DNA of 64,000 nucleotides from Garcia nutans. Its lineage: Eukaryota > Streptophyta > Magnoliopsida > Malpighiales > Euphorbiaceae. The stretch lies in the NCBI GenBank assembly GCA_947685225.1, contig CANTUV010000053.1, forward strand, positions 5,875,501-5,939,500, read 5' to 3'. Position 1 is the first letter of the stretch; each line of letters starts with the position of its first letter. The notes under the pieces are model-generated. The model was not told the DNA's origin, did not search any database, and saw only the letters and a program-made list of their open reading frames with translations. This document shows, piece after piece, positions 1-10,532 of this stretch. Made by a program: the position numbers and the translations under genes.

Positions 1-806
1 AATTGTATGTTTGTGAATGCAAGTCCTAAGAATAACCAGAGTGTAAAAATCACCCTTATATGCATGGCAGAAGCAAAAGAAATTGAAAACAAGGAAATTA
101 AACTATGAATGCAATAAAATTGACAAAATAGGAAGCTAAATTAAAGAATTTCAATTTTCCCCAAGTGGGAGTCAAAATAAACCCTAGACCTAGTGATTCA
201 ACTAACTTACACTAATTAGGAAGGCAAGATATAGTGTAGATATGAAAGGAAATTAATTGAAACAAGGAAACCTAAACAGTTTTGGAAACAGAATCAAAAA
301 TCCTAAAAATCGAGCAAGAATTTTTAGATGGCCCGTTTGCCCCAAAATGAATGATTTGGGGGCTGTGATAGGTCGTTACAAGTAAACCCTATAACAAATG
401 TAGGGCTCGAAAATCAGTTTCTAATTTGGTATTGTGCGTTTCGTAACTCTTCCATAGCGAAAAGTTATGGCCTTTTAAAGTTGACCCTTCCACCACTAAA
501 ATTGACCCTACATTTTTCAACCCTAATTTCAACCCAAAAAGATCTCCTTCAACCCTAGTTTTGTTCTAGCAGCCGCCAAGCTATTTTTTTTGTCTCTTTA
601 TTTTTTTTTCATTTTTTTCATTTTTTTTTTGTTTCCTTCTTTCCAATTTTTTTTTTGTTTTTTTAAGCTAACAAACTAATAGGCCAAAATCAAATTTTCA
701 AATAGATTGAAATAAAAAATACAAAATTACAGAATTGATTGAAGTAAAGAAAAGCATATCACATAAAGCATAAAAACAGAGATAGAGCCAAAGTTCTGAT
801 ACTAAA
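1..806 (-). mobile_element. Internal 5' leader of a minus-strand LTR element, decayed
   Basis: No open reading frame of note is present. The primer-binding-site-like sequence at 793-804 reads, on the minus strand, TAGTATCAGAAC. It lies two bases inside the end of an LTR remnant, the same geometry as the intact element further right (TT, then TGGTATCAGAGC). What lies to the left would therefore be untranslated leader and gag, which should continue beyond the window. T-rich runs at 590-665 are the only other structure. The assignment is inferred from the primer site and LTR edge; no protein was recognised. Confidence 0.45.
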
Positions 807-1260
807 TGATGCGGAACCCCAACATTATAAAGAATCCAAAACCCCAACACACAAATTCAGTATACCAAGAACCCTAGCTGGTTGTTTATCCTACTAAATC
901 CCTAATTGACATGCAACTAGAAACGTAGATAATTGGACATAATTAAAGAAGAACTAAAAAGAACGCCACAAGTGTTAACTTGATAAGTTGATTCCAATTA
1001 TGCAACAAGAGGAAGAGAACCCTCTCTTGATGAAATTCGGCCAAGCCAAAATAATTGAATAATATCAAAACTAAAAATTTTCATCTTACAACCCTAAATG
1101 AGATATAAATAGCTAAACCCTAATTAGGGTTATTAAGTAGCGTTTGGTTGGCTAATCAAATTTTAACAACCAATAAAGTTCTAATTTAATACAAAACAAA
1201 TAGGTCCCTTACTTTTTAAATAAGCATAACTAGTGGGCCTTAATACATATTAAATAATAT
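807..1260 (-). repeat. Partial LTR (minus strand), related to the 7446-8326 LTR
   Basis: On the minus strand this ends in ...CCGCATCA, followed by TT and the primer site. The U5-like part contains a stretch close to ACTTATCAA...TTGTGGCGTT, which also occurs in the LTRs of the complete Ty3/gypsy element (8150-8175 and 14557-14582). It is therefore probably an old relative of that family. Its outer part is cut at 1260, where a family-A LTR begins. Confidence 0.5.
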
Positions 1261-3771
1261 TGTAATATCCCAAAATGTAAGATAAAATATTAAAAGTTGA
1301 AAATTAATTAAAGGATTTAAAAGTGTATATATTTAATTAAGTGAAAAGAAAGGAAAAAGGAAAGTGTGTATATGTTGTATATATGTAGATATAAAAACAT
1401 ATACAAGTCAACATTTTATAAGGTCAAAAGATATTTTTATTATTAAATAGATATTTATTAGTGATAGTGGAAGATGACATATTTGGGATTAGTATTATAT
1501 TAATATAATTGCTTGGTGGAGATTAAAAGAGGGATTTGTGTGGATTATAGAGGAGTTGATTTTCTTCTTCTTCTTTCTTCTCCAAGAGGGCCGGCCACCA
1601 TCTTCATCCAAAGGAAAAGAGGTTTTGTTTCTTTCTAACTCAAGCAATTGAAGGATTTCAAGTGATTAAGTTGGAGTTTTAAGGATTTTACTTCATATTT
1701 GGTAAGTTTTCAACTTGTTTCTTTGACTTCCTTTGAGTTTGTGTATTTGAGTTTGTTGGATTGTTTGGTGTAGTAGTGGTTATGGATGATTTTGGTATGT
1801 TGGAAGTTCTTTTGTCTAGTTTGCAATGATTTTAGGTTGGATTGAAGAAAAGGTTAAGTTTTGTGAAAAAAAAATAAATAAGAGTTGTGGATTGTGTAAG
1901 TTCTGATTTGTGAAATATGGTTATGATTGTGTATTGTTGATTGTGTTTGAGTTATTTTGATGTTTACAAGTATCATGTGGTATAATAATGGTTTTGATTG
2001 TGTTGTGTGGGTTGAAAGGAGGTGAGGAAAGATGTTAATCGGATGTGGCTTTTTTGTGTCGATATCAGGTTTGTTGGCTTGACATGCCCAGTGACACGGC
2101 CATGTCTTTGGGCTTGTCGTTGGTTCTATTTTCAGTGTTGGTGACACGAGCAGTGACACGCCCATGTCACTGAGCGTGTCACAGCTTCTGTGTAGTAGTA
2201 GTATTGACACGTCCAGTGACACGCCCATGTCACTGGGCATGTCATAGCTACTGTGTTGGAGGAGCATTGACACATGTAGTGACATGCCCATGTCACTGAG
2301 CTTGTCATAGCTACTATATTGTTGGGGGATTGACACGTGCAGTGACATGCCCATGTCACTGGATGTGTCAAAGTTTCTGTATTGTGAGTTTAGGGCACGG
2401 TCAGGGACATGCCCGTGTTGTTGAGCTTGTAATGTGTAGAGTTTGCCCTAGATAGTTCTCTTCCTTATTTTCTTATGTGTATCACTAAGTGAGTTTGTAT
2501 AATCACATTTGGTATAGGATTGGAAGAGACTTGAGTGCCCTAAACCAAGTGTAGAGAGATATCTTGGAAGAGGAAGTTGGAAGTGGTGTTGTTGCTTTTA
2601 GAGGTAAGTACAAACTTTGAATGATTGCATACATTTACATGACATTGGGACTCAACACATTTGGTTGGAAAAATGTGTTAAGTTACTTAATATTGTCGAT
2701 AAATGAGAAATATGTTATGATATGTATAATTTGAATTATGTTGATGTATCAAAGCAATTGAGTAATTTGTTGTAAATGAAAAGAAATGTGGGATAATGTA
2801 ATTTGTTATGTTTACATTAATGATGGTATGTAAAGCCATTGGTGATGGCTATAATGAGATATTTAAGGCATTGTGCCTAATGTGATTATGAGAAAATGAG
2901 AAAGGATTTGATAATGAAATTATGAAAGAATTGTATGCCTGGTATATTATTCAATTTTCAGAGTTTTGTTGTTGGTGGCATGCCTCAAAAGTAACAATCC
3001 CTTGAAGCTGGGTTGGGCCTAGTCCTTGAAGCCTAGTTGGGATGTTACATATGAGGTAATCCTCATTGTGAATATGATTCGCCTACGAGCTAGACAAATA
3101 TTATTATATTGGACCAAAGCAGTAACTCTGAAATTTGAATGGCATATTAGATCCTTTTGGGCCCATGCTTGTCTTTGCTTATATGTGAATTATAAATTGC
3201 GAAACAATTGAGTAATTTATTAAGGTATGATGATAAAATGTTGTGAGTTGTGATATTCTTATGTATGGTGCATTGACATTGCATTTGAATTATATTGTTA
3301 TCAAAGTTTGTACCGCTAAGCTTTGCTTAGTGCAATTGTGAACCATCGCGCAGGTGACAGGATAGATCCGGTTGAGCCAGAGAGTTCTACTAGACCGAGT
3401 CGAGTCTAAGCTTGGGACTTTGTGTGCAGTGTTGATTGTGGACATCAAGATTAGAGACAAACTGCCAGCATATATAAATTTCACAGTTTGTACATATTGA
3501 TTTTGATGTATATAAATATGTATATTTCGCTTCCGCAATCTATCAAAAATGTTTTAGATAAACTTTTGGTTTTCAAAGTATATATGTGTTATAGCAAATA
3601 ATATTTCATTTACTATTTATGTGATATTGCATAAATGTTTTAAGTTATACAAATTTTATAAATAAGGTTTTGATTGTTTTCAAAATGGTTGTGACATTCT
3701 TATATCCTCTATACGTATATTACATATATAAGTGTATGCAGTGTACGTATATTGGGTGTAAGGGTATTACA
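1261..3771 (+). repeat. Family-A LTR copy 1, probably a solo LTR
   Basis: It starts TGTAATATCC and ends GGGTATTACA, the TG...CA ends shared by all copies of this family in the window. Flanks are AATAT on the left and AATAG on the right, a near-match that fits a decayed 5-bp target duplication. Inside are a pyrimidine-rich stretch (about 1560), a tandem hairpin array (2085-2390) and the family twin hairpin (3316-3352). The stretch around 3100-3190 is the reverse complement of 4830-4910 in copy 2. No internal domain follows, so a solo LTR is the simplest reading. Confidence 0.65.
2085..2390. repeat. Tandem array of about five palindromic units
   Basis: Units of roughly 56-70 bp have starts near 2143, 2213, 2269 and 2331, with a degenerate unit before them. 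Each holds a strong inverted repeat such as AGTGACATGCCCATGTCACT, often with an outer GACAC...GTGTC pair. The repeats also produce a repetitive minus-strand ORF (1854-2354) encoding recurrent M-G-x-S-L-x-V-S peptides. I take that ORF as a by-product of the array, not a gene. Confidence 0.75.
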
Positions 3772-4004
3772 AATAGGGCCACATACTTGGATTAAATTTA
3801 TGGGCTGCTTCTCCTCTATATCCTTAGCATCAAAGGCCTATCCACCAAACCTTTCTTTCATGAATCGCCTTACAAAGCCTTGGAAGGTCTTAACCTGCAA
3901 TCTTGTAATTAGCCCACTTGGTAAAATGAGCTCCATGCCATGTTGGCCTCTTATGCTTTCTCCGCTAGCCGTGCTCATACTGTCATCTTTGTTCGCATCA
4001 TCAC
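3772..4004. other. Spacer between two oppositely oriented family-A LTRs
   Basis: This 233-bp stretch separates copy 1 (plus) from copy 2 (minus). Its base composition is less AT-rich than the LTRs. An 85-codon plus-strand ORF overlaps it, but it resembles no family known to me and starts inside the LTR. It may be the pre-insertion host sequence or a remnant of an older element. Confidence 0.4.
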
Positions 4005-7000
4005 TGTAACACCCTTATACCCTATATACGTACAATACATATTTTCAGCATATGTAAAATACGCATATACGATATAAAAATGTCACAGACCGATTTAATA
4101 AAATTCACATTTTTGTTTTAAGATTTAAAATTCTAATATATAAAATAAATAGTATATAAATAATCTTTACTTGCTATAGTAATCCGAAATACTATTTTAT
4201 ATAAAAATCTTTGAAAAAAAATTCGCCAGAGTTTTATTTGTAATTTGGACGTTCCCAAAATTCAGCAAAACACAACCTACATAAAGTAAACACTCCCAAT
4301 AAAAATCAATTCACCTTTCACCAATACTTCTCAATTTCTCAATATTTTCTCAAAATACTTATATATAGATATATAAATTAACAACACATATAAAATCCCA
4401 TCTGAAAAAATTATTCAAAACATTCTTTACAATTTACATTATATACTTTCAAAAACATATCATAACATATATAATATCAAAATACATTGTAATATCAAAT
4501 ATCTATATGCTGGCAACTGGCTCTAATCTTGATGTACCCAAAAACAACTCTTCAAGCTCAATAAATACAAACCTAGACCCGACAAGGTCTAGTAGAACTC
4601 TCCGGCTCTACCAAATCATCCATGACACCTACGCGACAAATTACAATCGCGCTAAGCCGAAGCCTAGTGATACAAACTTTGATAATAACAATAAAACTCA
4701 ATACAATGCCAATGCACAATGCATATAGATGTCACATCATTCTACTTTCTTATATTTTTCAAATATTTCATAATCACAACTCATAGCATTATATTGCTCA
4801 ATTGTATCACAATTCATAATTCACATTAAAGCAAAGACAAGCATGGGTCCAAAAAGGATCTAATATACTATTCAAATTTCAGAGTTACTGCTTTGGTCCA
4901 TAATGACACCCTGTGTCTAGCCATGTAGGCAATATATCCATGGATAATGTAATAGCCCCAGTCTCTTGGATCTCAACCCGGCTAGACCCTTAGGCCCCAG
5001 ATCTTGGTCCTCAACCCGGTTAGACTGCTATAGTTTTTGAGGCTTACGACCCAGTCTTTTCACCCCAAAAATATCATATTTATCAGCTAGCCTGGCTTAC
5101 GACCCAGTCTTTTCACCATTACAACGTTTAGCCCGTAGACAATCATAGGTATGCCGCCAAACCCAGAACTCTAAAAATTGAATATAACATACTAGGCACA
5201 CAATTTATTCATATTTCTCATTATCGAATTCTTTCATAATTCCTTTATCAAAACTTTTCTCATTTTATCATGATCAAACTAGGCACATTGCCTTATTATA
5301 TCATTTTTTTCTTATTTATTTATTTATTTATTTTTCTCATTATTAATCTCTTTCTCATTGTCACATATTCAATATAGGCACATTGCCTTATTTTCACATT
5401 TTTTTCTCATTTTCTCATTTTTTATATCTTTCTCATTTTTCTCACTTTTCTCATTTTTATCAATATCAATTCATTTCATTATTCCACATATCTCATTTTT
5501 GCATTCACAACACATTACCCAATTACTTTGGGTATTTTCACATAATATGCATATTTCACATTTTACACAATTTAGCCATTATCAATGGCTTTTCACAATG
5601 CATTGAACACATATATGACATTACAAATGTCATAGCATATTATTCGTTCACAATCAATGAACCAAGTAGCTTAACACATTTTCCAACCAAAATGTGTTAA
5701 GTCCAAATGTTATGCAAATATATACAATCATTCAAAGTTTGTAATTACATCCACTAGCAACCCAAAGCAAGCTTAAAACAACCTTCAATCCTATCCTTCC
5801 AACTTGCCCTTCGCCACTTGGATGAAGCAAATCAACCTCTCTCAATGCCTATATCAAATGTGATCATAAACAATCATTTAATATCATATTCCAAGGCATT
5901 CTCAACATCAAATCTTAATTTAACAACACTCCTACAAAATTTTAAAAATTAAGTCTTTCCTTACTTTAACATAGCAAATCCATATTAACCCATTAAATTA
6001 TTGTTTTGAGTTTATTTATATCATTACAAACATATTTTAAAATGTTTAAACCAATTGCATTAATTAACCACATGTTTATGTTCAAAACACTCAAGGATCT
6101 CCATTCCAACTCAATCCAATTATCATTTCAATCTTATTTCCACCACTTATATCATTAAATAACATGATTTAAGCACTAAAATCAAACAATTAATCATTCT
6201 TTAAAAATTCACTTTTCCAAAATCCTAAATCAATACTACCACCTTCAAACTCTATCCAAACTTAACTAAATCCATCATTTGAATTTAAAATCCTTGTTTA
6301 TGCATCAAAACAACATATTTGTAACCAATTTGCACAATTAAAATTCATGATTTTAAAAACTCCAATGTTCCATAACCCTAAATTCTCTCTTTTCACCAAA
6401 CTCAACTTAAATTCAATCATTTCTTAAATCTAACCTTAAAATCATTGTTAATTACCCAAAATAACATCATACACACCCATTCAAATAATTATAACATTCT
6501 ACATCAAAACTCCAAACTCAACATAATCCAATTTTCTATAGAATTCAAAGAAAAGGGTTGAAAACTTACTAATTTTGGTGGAAATCACCAAATATCCACT
6601 TTCAATACTTGAAATCCTTCAATTTTTGGAGTATGGAAGGCGCAAAATCCTTCACTTGAAGCCATGAAAATCGGCCTTGAAGGAAAGAAGAAGAAGAAGA
6701 TGAAAAAAAAGTAATTTTCTCTTTTCTCCCACTCACATTTTCAACCTTATATATATTATTATTTTAATATATTTTTAATTAATTAATTATTTAATTAATT
6801 AAAACCCCAAAATATTATCTTCCATCTAAAATTATTTATTTTTGAATTATTTTATTAATTTTAAATTTCTAAGATTTAATTACCAAAATACCCTTTTACT
6901 TTGACTTTTCTTTTAAAAAGTGTTGACTTTTATATGTTGTATATATTTTACATATATATCACATATATATTCCCTTTTTTTATTTAAAATCTCTTCATTT

Positions 7001-7100
7001 TTCATTTAAAACCATTAATTTAATTTATCCATTTAAATTATAATTTATTTTATTAAATTTTTAAAAATTAGAATTTTTAAAAAAAATTTGAAATATTACA
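4005..7100 (-). repeat. Family-A LTR copy 2 (minus strand), about 3.1 kb
   Basis: The plus-strand ends are TGTAACACCC at 4005 and AAATATTACA at 7091-7100, i.e. the reverse complement of TGTAATATTT...GGGTGTTACA. About 250 bp at its right end is nearly the reverse complement of 52820-53040 (copy 6). It carries the twin hairpin (4632-4667) and a GAAGAAGAAG tract (6690). The plus strand is strikingly poor in G. No primer site, polypurine tract or coding domain flanks it, so it is either a solo LTR or the remnant of a deleted element. Confidence 0.65.
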
Positions 7101-7440
7101 CATATGCACAAGTATTGTGCATCTTATATACATATCAAATGTACCTTATATGTGTATTAATATATTAAGTATGCAATAAATTAATCCAACATATACAATT
7201 AATATACCATATGTATATGTTATATATACTCTAGATATATATATATATATATTAAGTATATATAAAATTTTATATCTCCAAAATTACGGATATGACAATC
7301 ACGGTCACTAAATACTCCAAAAACTTCAGCATACCATAGCAGGCATGACCGGACCTGATGCAGTCCGACCGCACTGAGCCAGAGCTAAAAATCCAAGAAG
7401 TTTCATAGAGCTCACGGTCGTTAATACTCTCAAAATCTTA
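7101..7440. other. Host or older-repeat sequence left of the Ty3/gypsy insertion
   Basis: There is no coding signal. Short TA-rich tracts (7215-7260) precede a segment in which 'CACGGTC.CTAAATACTC...CTTAGCATA' occurs twice in imperfect form (about 7298-7335 and 7412-7445). The right flank of the transposon (14743 on) continues with similar ACCGGACT/GAGCATACC text. The insertion therefore went into a pre-existing low-copy repeat. Confidence 0.45.
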
Positions 7441-7445
7441 GCATA

Positions 7446-8326
7446 TGATGCAAGAAAGGATCCCTTGAAGCTAGCAAGTGGACCAATCACTAGGAGCAAG
7501 GCAAAGAGATATCAAGCTAGTATGGCTTTGCATATTCAAGAAGAGATTTCCAAAGAGCTTCAAGAATTATCATTCAAGAAGATGGAGATAGAGCTTGAAG
7601 AAGGCACACCAAAGCTGATTATGATGCTTAGTGTGGAAGCTAAAGGCTAACTAAAGAAAGGTCCAACGTGCAAGAAAGGTCCATGGGGGTTCATATAAAG
7701 ACTTGGGAAGTAATTTAAGGCCCATGGACAACCCAAATAGTGTGGGGCATTTCTTATGTTGAAGGGATTAGTTTGGTTGTTTCCATACTTTATATTTTCC
7801 TTATTGGATTAGGATTTTGTTTCCATAATTTATATTTTCCTTAGTGGATTAGGATTTTGTTTCCATACTTTATATTTTCCTTAGTGGATTAGGATTTTGT
7901 TTCCATACTTTATGTTTTCCTTATGCAATTAGGAATGTTTTCCTTATGCAATTAGGAATGTTTTAGTTTTCCATATGCAATTAGGAATTTTCTAACCCTT
8001 ATTTAAGGGCACTATTAGGTCGAATTTCAGACAACAACAATTAATAAAAAATTTTGAATTCTTCTACAAGTTCTTCTTGTGAATTTTCATGTGAGAGAGA
8101 TTAGAGTGGATTCTTTAATTCTTTCTTTGCATCAAGAATTAGGTTTACTTATCAACAAGAGTTGTGGCGTTTTCCATCTTCTTACCAAATAAATCCTTCA
8201 ATCATAGTGAGTTCGCATCTCTTTATAGGCGTTGGGTTCCTTAGGAGGTGATTATCAAGTTTCAAGGAGTTCTCTACCATTGTTATACGTTGGGTTTGCT
8301 GCCATCGTTGCTAAGGGTCCGCGTCA
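7446..8326 (+). repeat. 5' LTR of the Ty3/gypsy element (881 bp)
   Basis: It begins TGATGCAAGAAAGG and ends GGTCCGCGTCA. It is 115 bp longer than the 3' LTR, mainly because an internal 40-bp tandem repeat has more copies. A further 12 bp (TAGGAGCAAGGC, near 7491-7502) is missing from the 3' copy. An open stretch at 7465-7650 matches the C-terminal end of pol and is only coding in the 3' LTR. Confidence 0.9.
7780..7995 (+). repeat. Tandem repeats in the 5' LTR
   Basis: A unit of about 40 bp, starting TTTCCATACTTTATATTTTC and followed by CTTAKTGGATTAGGATTTTG, occurs four times. After it comes a shorter unit, GTTTTCCTTATGCAATTAGG, in two to three copies. The 3' LTR (14290-14400) has about two copies of the first and one to two of the second. 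Slippage or unequal exchange after insertion explains the length difference. Confidence 0.85.
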
Positions 8327-8328
8327 TT

Positions 8329-8340
8329 TGGTATCAGAGC
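8329..8340 (+). other. Primer-binding site, initiator-Met tRNA type
   Basis: TGGTATCAGAGC lies two bases downstream of the 5' LTR. This is the usual complement of the 3' end of plant initiator methionine tRNA in LTR retrotransposons. Confidence 0.9.
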
Positions 8341-9320
8341 CTTGCTACAAGGTAATTTTTATCTACTTTGTCTTTCTAGGGTTTGTTAATTTAGGTCTTT
8401 TAAATTTCTGCATTTTAGGGTTCTTAGAGAGTCTAGTCTTTAATTTTCGAAAAAGAGTCATATATCAATTCTGATCAAGGCCGAATTGAAGGAGGGTATT
8501 CTTAGGGTGAAAACGAAACCTAGGAAAGGATTCTTGGAGAATTTCGAAACCAAGAATTAGGGTTCTTGAAAGAAAGCAAAAGCTAGAGTTTGTGTTCAAG
8601 TTTGATTTCGATTTGGTCTTGTGTGAATCTGGGGTTGCGAATTAAGTCCAGATTTTGAAAAGTCCTTGGGAGTAAATTAAGTCCCAAATCAAGGGGATAG
8701 CGAGAGGAAGCAAAAAAAAAAAAAAAAACCACCTCAACAAAAATTGTTTGATATTCTTGCTATTTGGGTGCTAAGGATCAGATCTAGGTGGGTGAGAAGT
8801 AATAAAATTTTTGGGAGAAAAATTTCACCTTTTGAGGGGCTTTTGGAATTCGAAAATCAGACCTTAATATTCATGTTATTTGAGTGTTATAGGTGGGAAT
8901 TAGAGTCTAGAAGATAGCGTTTTGGGTAGAATTGATTAGGTCCATAAAGCAGCTTGCCAAGTGTGGGTTGTTTTTGATTCATTATATCCAAATTTGACTT
9001 GTTTATTGTCTTCATTGTTTCTGATTTCTTTATCTAGCTTTTAATTCCATTACATTGCTAAGTATCATTTGCTTGTGTCGATACTTGGTTTTATATCGTG
9101 TAGTGCAAATTACCTTGCATTGCCTCCTGATACTTGTCTTGTTTTCTATCTAGTTCTAGGATTTAGGTTCTAGTTTCTTGAACGACTTGACAATTGTTGG
9201 TTGGTGAGCTTGGTTCTGAAGTGCAATCAAGGAAGACAAGAAAAGTGAGGTAATTCTAAACACTTGAGTGAATTTCGATTATTACTAATCTTGTTTCTTT
9301 GAGTTTGTTTGTTTGTTAAC
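8341..9320 (+). other. Untranslated leader of the Ty3/gypsy element
   Basis: About 980 bases lie between the primer site and gag. No coding domain is seen. A run of A residues lies at 8712-8728. The gag start follows a TTTG-rich stretch at 9297-9318. Confidence 0.7.
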
Positions 9321-10520
9321 ATGGCTGGAAAAGGAGAAGATACTAGCAAAGAAGGAGCTATGGCCGAAAGCTTGGCTAGGCTTAATGAGACTTTGGCAGC
9401 AATGCTTGGTCGAATGGAGATGATGGATACTAGATTGCAAGAGAATGCAGCACGACAAGCACAACAAATTCAGCAAGTGCAACAAGGGCAGCCAGCCGCA
9501 CATCCAAATCCCATAATTCGAGCTAGAAGAGTGCTTAGGAGAGAAGGGCAAGGAAATCTTGAAGCCCTAGAAGCAGCCGAAAGGGTAGAAGATGAAGATG
9601 AAGGTGGAAATCAACCTACCACTGATGGTGACCTTACTTCCATCAAGATGAAGATTCCTTCCTTTGAAGGGAAGAACAATGCAGAAGAGTTCATAGAATG
9701 GGAGAGGAAAGTTGAGCAGATTTTCGAATGCCATAACTACACCGAAGAGAAGAAATCAGTTTTGGCAGCCATAGAGTTCAAGGGGTATGCTACCTTTTGG
9801 TGGGATCAATTGAAAGCTAATAGAAGAGGGAAAGGTATGAGGCCTATTCCTGAATGGTCAACCTTGAAAGAACTAATGGGGAGCCGATTTGTACCATCTC
9901 ACTACATTCGCGATTTGTACAATCGACTAGCAAGACTAGTTCAAGGTGGAAGAAGTGTGGAAGAGTACCACAAAGAGATGGAGATGATCATGGCTAGGGC
10001 AAATATTGATGAAGATGAAGACAAGAAGATGTCACGATTTCTTGGGGGACTGAATTTGAACATAGCCAATGAATTGGAGATGTATGAATTCAACACAATG
10101 GAAGAGTTAGTTCAAAAGGCCATGAAGATAGAGAGAAGATTGAAGAATAAAGCTATTTCGAAAACTGGCTACTCTAAAGCTAGTGGAAAATTTTCAAACT
10201 TCAAGGGTTCAAGTTCGAGTGGAGGTTCCTACAAAGGGGATTACAAGGGTTCTTTCCAAAAGAATTCTTCCTACAATCCTAATTTCAAGAAGCCGATTGA
10301 TGGGGATGCAAAAACAACCAAGGAAACACCTTCTAGACCTACTCCAAGTAGGGAAATTAAATGCTACAAGTGTTTGAAAAGTGGACACATTACTTCTCAA
10401 TGTTCGAATAAGAGGGTAATGATTGCTACCCATGAAGGGGAAAGTGAATCAGAATCTGAACATGGAGAAGAAGAGGAGGCCGAATGTGGTGATAGGGCCG
10501 AATATGATGAAGAGGCTTAG
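9321..10520 (+). CDS. gag: Gag (capsid and nucleocapsid) of the Ty3/gypsy element
   Basis: The first ATG is at 9321; the frame is open from 9309 but that codon is TTG. The product of about 399 residues would form the virus-like particle of the retrotransposon in the cytoplasm. The N-terminal part has a coiled-coil-like stretch rich in L, M and Q. The central retrotransposon gag domain follows (around 'KIPSFEGKNNAEEFIEWERK' to 'FLGGLNLNIANELEMYEF'). A lysine- and serine-rich linker comes next, then one zinc knuckle, CYKCLKSGHITSQC (C-x2-C-x4-H-x4-C). The tail is very acidic. It ends in TAG; the pol frame continues in the same phase, so gag and pol are separated only by this stop. That stop could be leaky or a late mutation. 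Confidence 0.88.
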   Translation: MAGKGEDTSKEGAMAESLARLNETLAAMLGRMEMMDTRLQENAARQAQQIQQVQQGQPAAHPNPIIRARRVLRREGQGNLEALEAAERVEDEDEGGNQPTTDGDLTSIKMKIPSFEGKNNAEEFIEWERKVEQIFECHNYTEEKKSVLAAIEFKGYATFWWDQLKANRRGKGMRPIPEWSTLKELMGSRFVPSHYIRDLYNRLARLVQGGRSVEEYHKEMEMIMARANIDEDEDKKMSRFLGGLNLNIANELEMYEFNTMEELVQKAMKIERRLKNKAISKTGYSKASGKFSNFKGSSSSGGSYKGDYKGSFQKNSSYNPNFKKPIDGDAKTTKETPSRPTPSREIKCYKCLKSGHITSQCSNKRVMIATHEGESESESEHGEEEEAECGDRAEYDEEA

Positions 10521-10532
10521 GAGAATCAAGTC

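Noticed and set aside
1854..2354. 166-codon minus-strand ORF with repeated peptides
   Set aside because: It exists only because the underlying palindromic tandem repeats lack stops in this frame; there is no domain and it is not shared by other family-A LTRs.
2085..2390. CRISPR-like array
   Set aside because: The units are palindromic tandem repeats without unique spacers of constant length, inside a plant LTR with no cas genes.
7465..7650. 61-codon ORF in the 5' LTR as an independent gene
   Set aside because: It is the LTR copy of the pol C-terminus, which is translated only from the 3' LTR.
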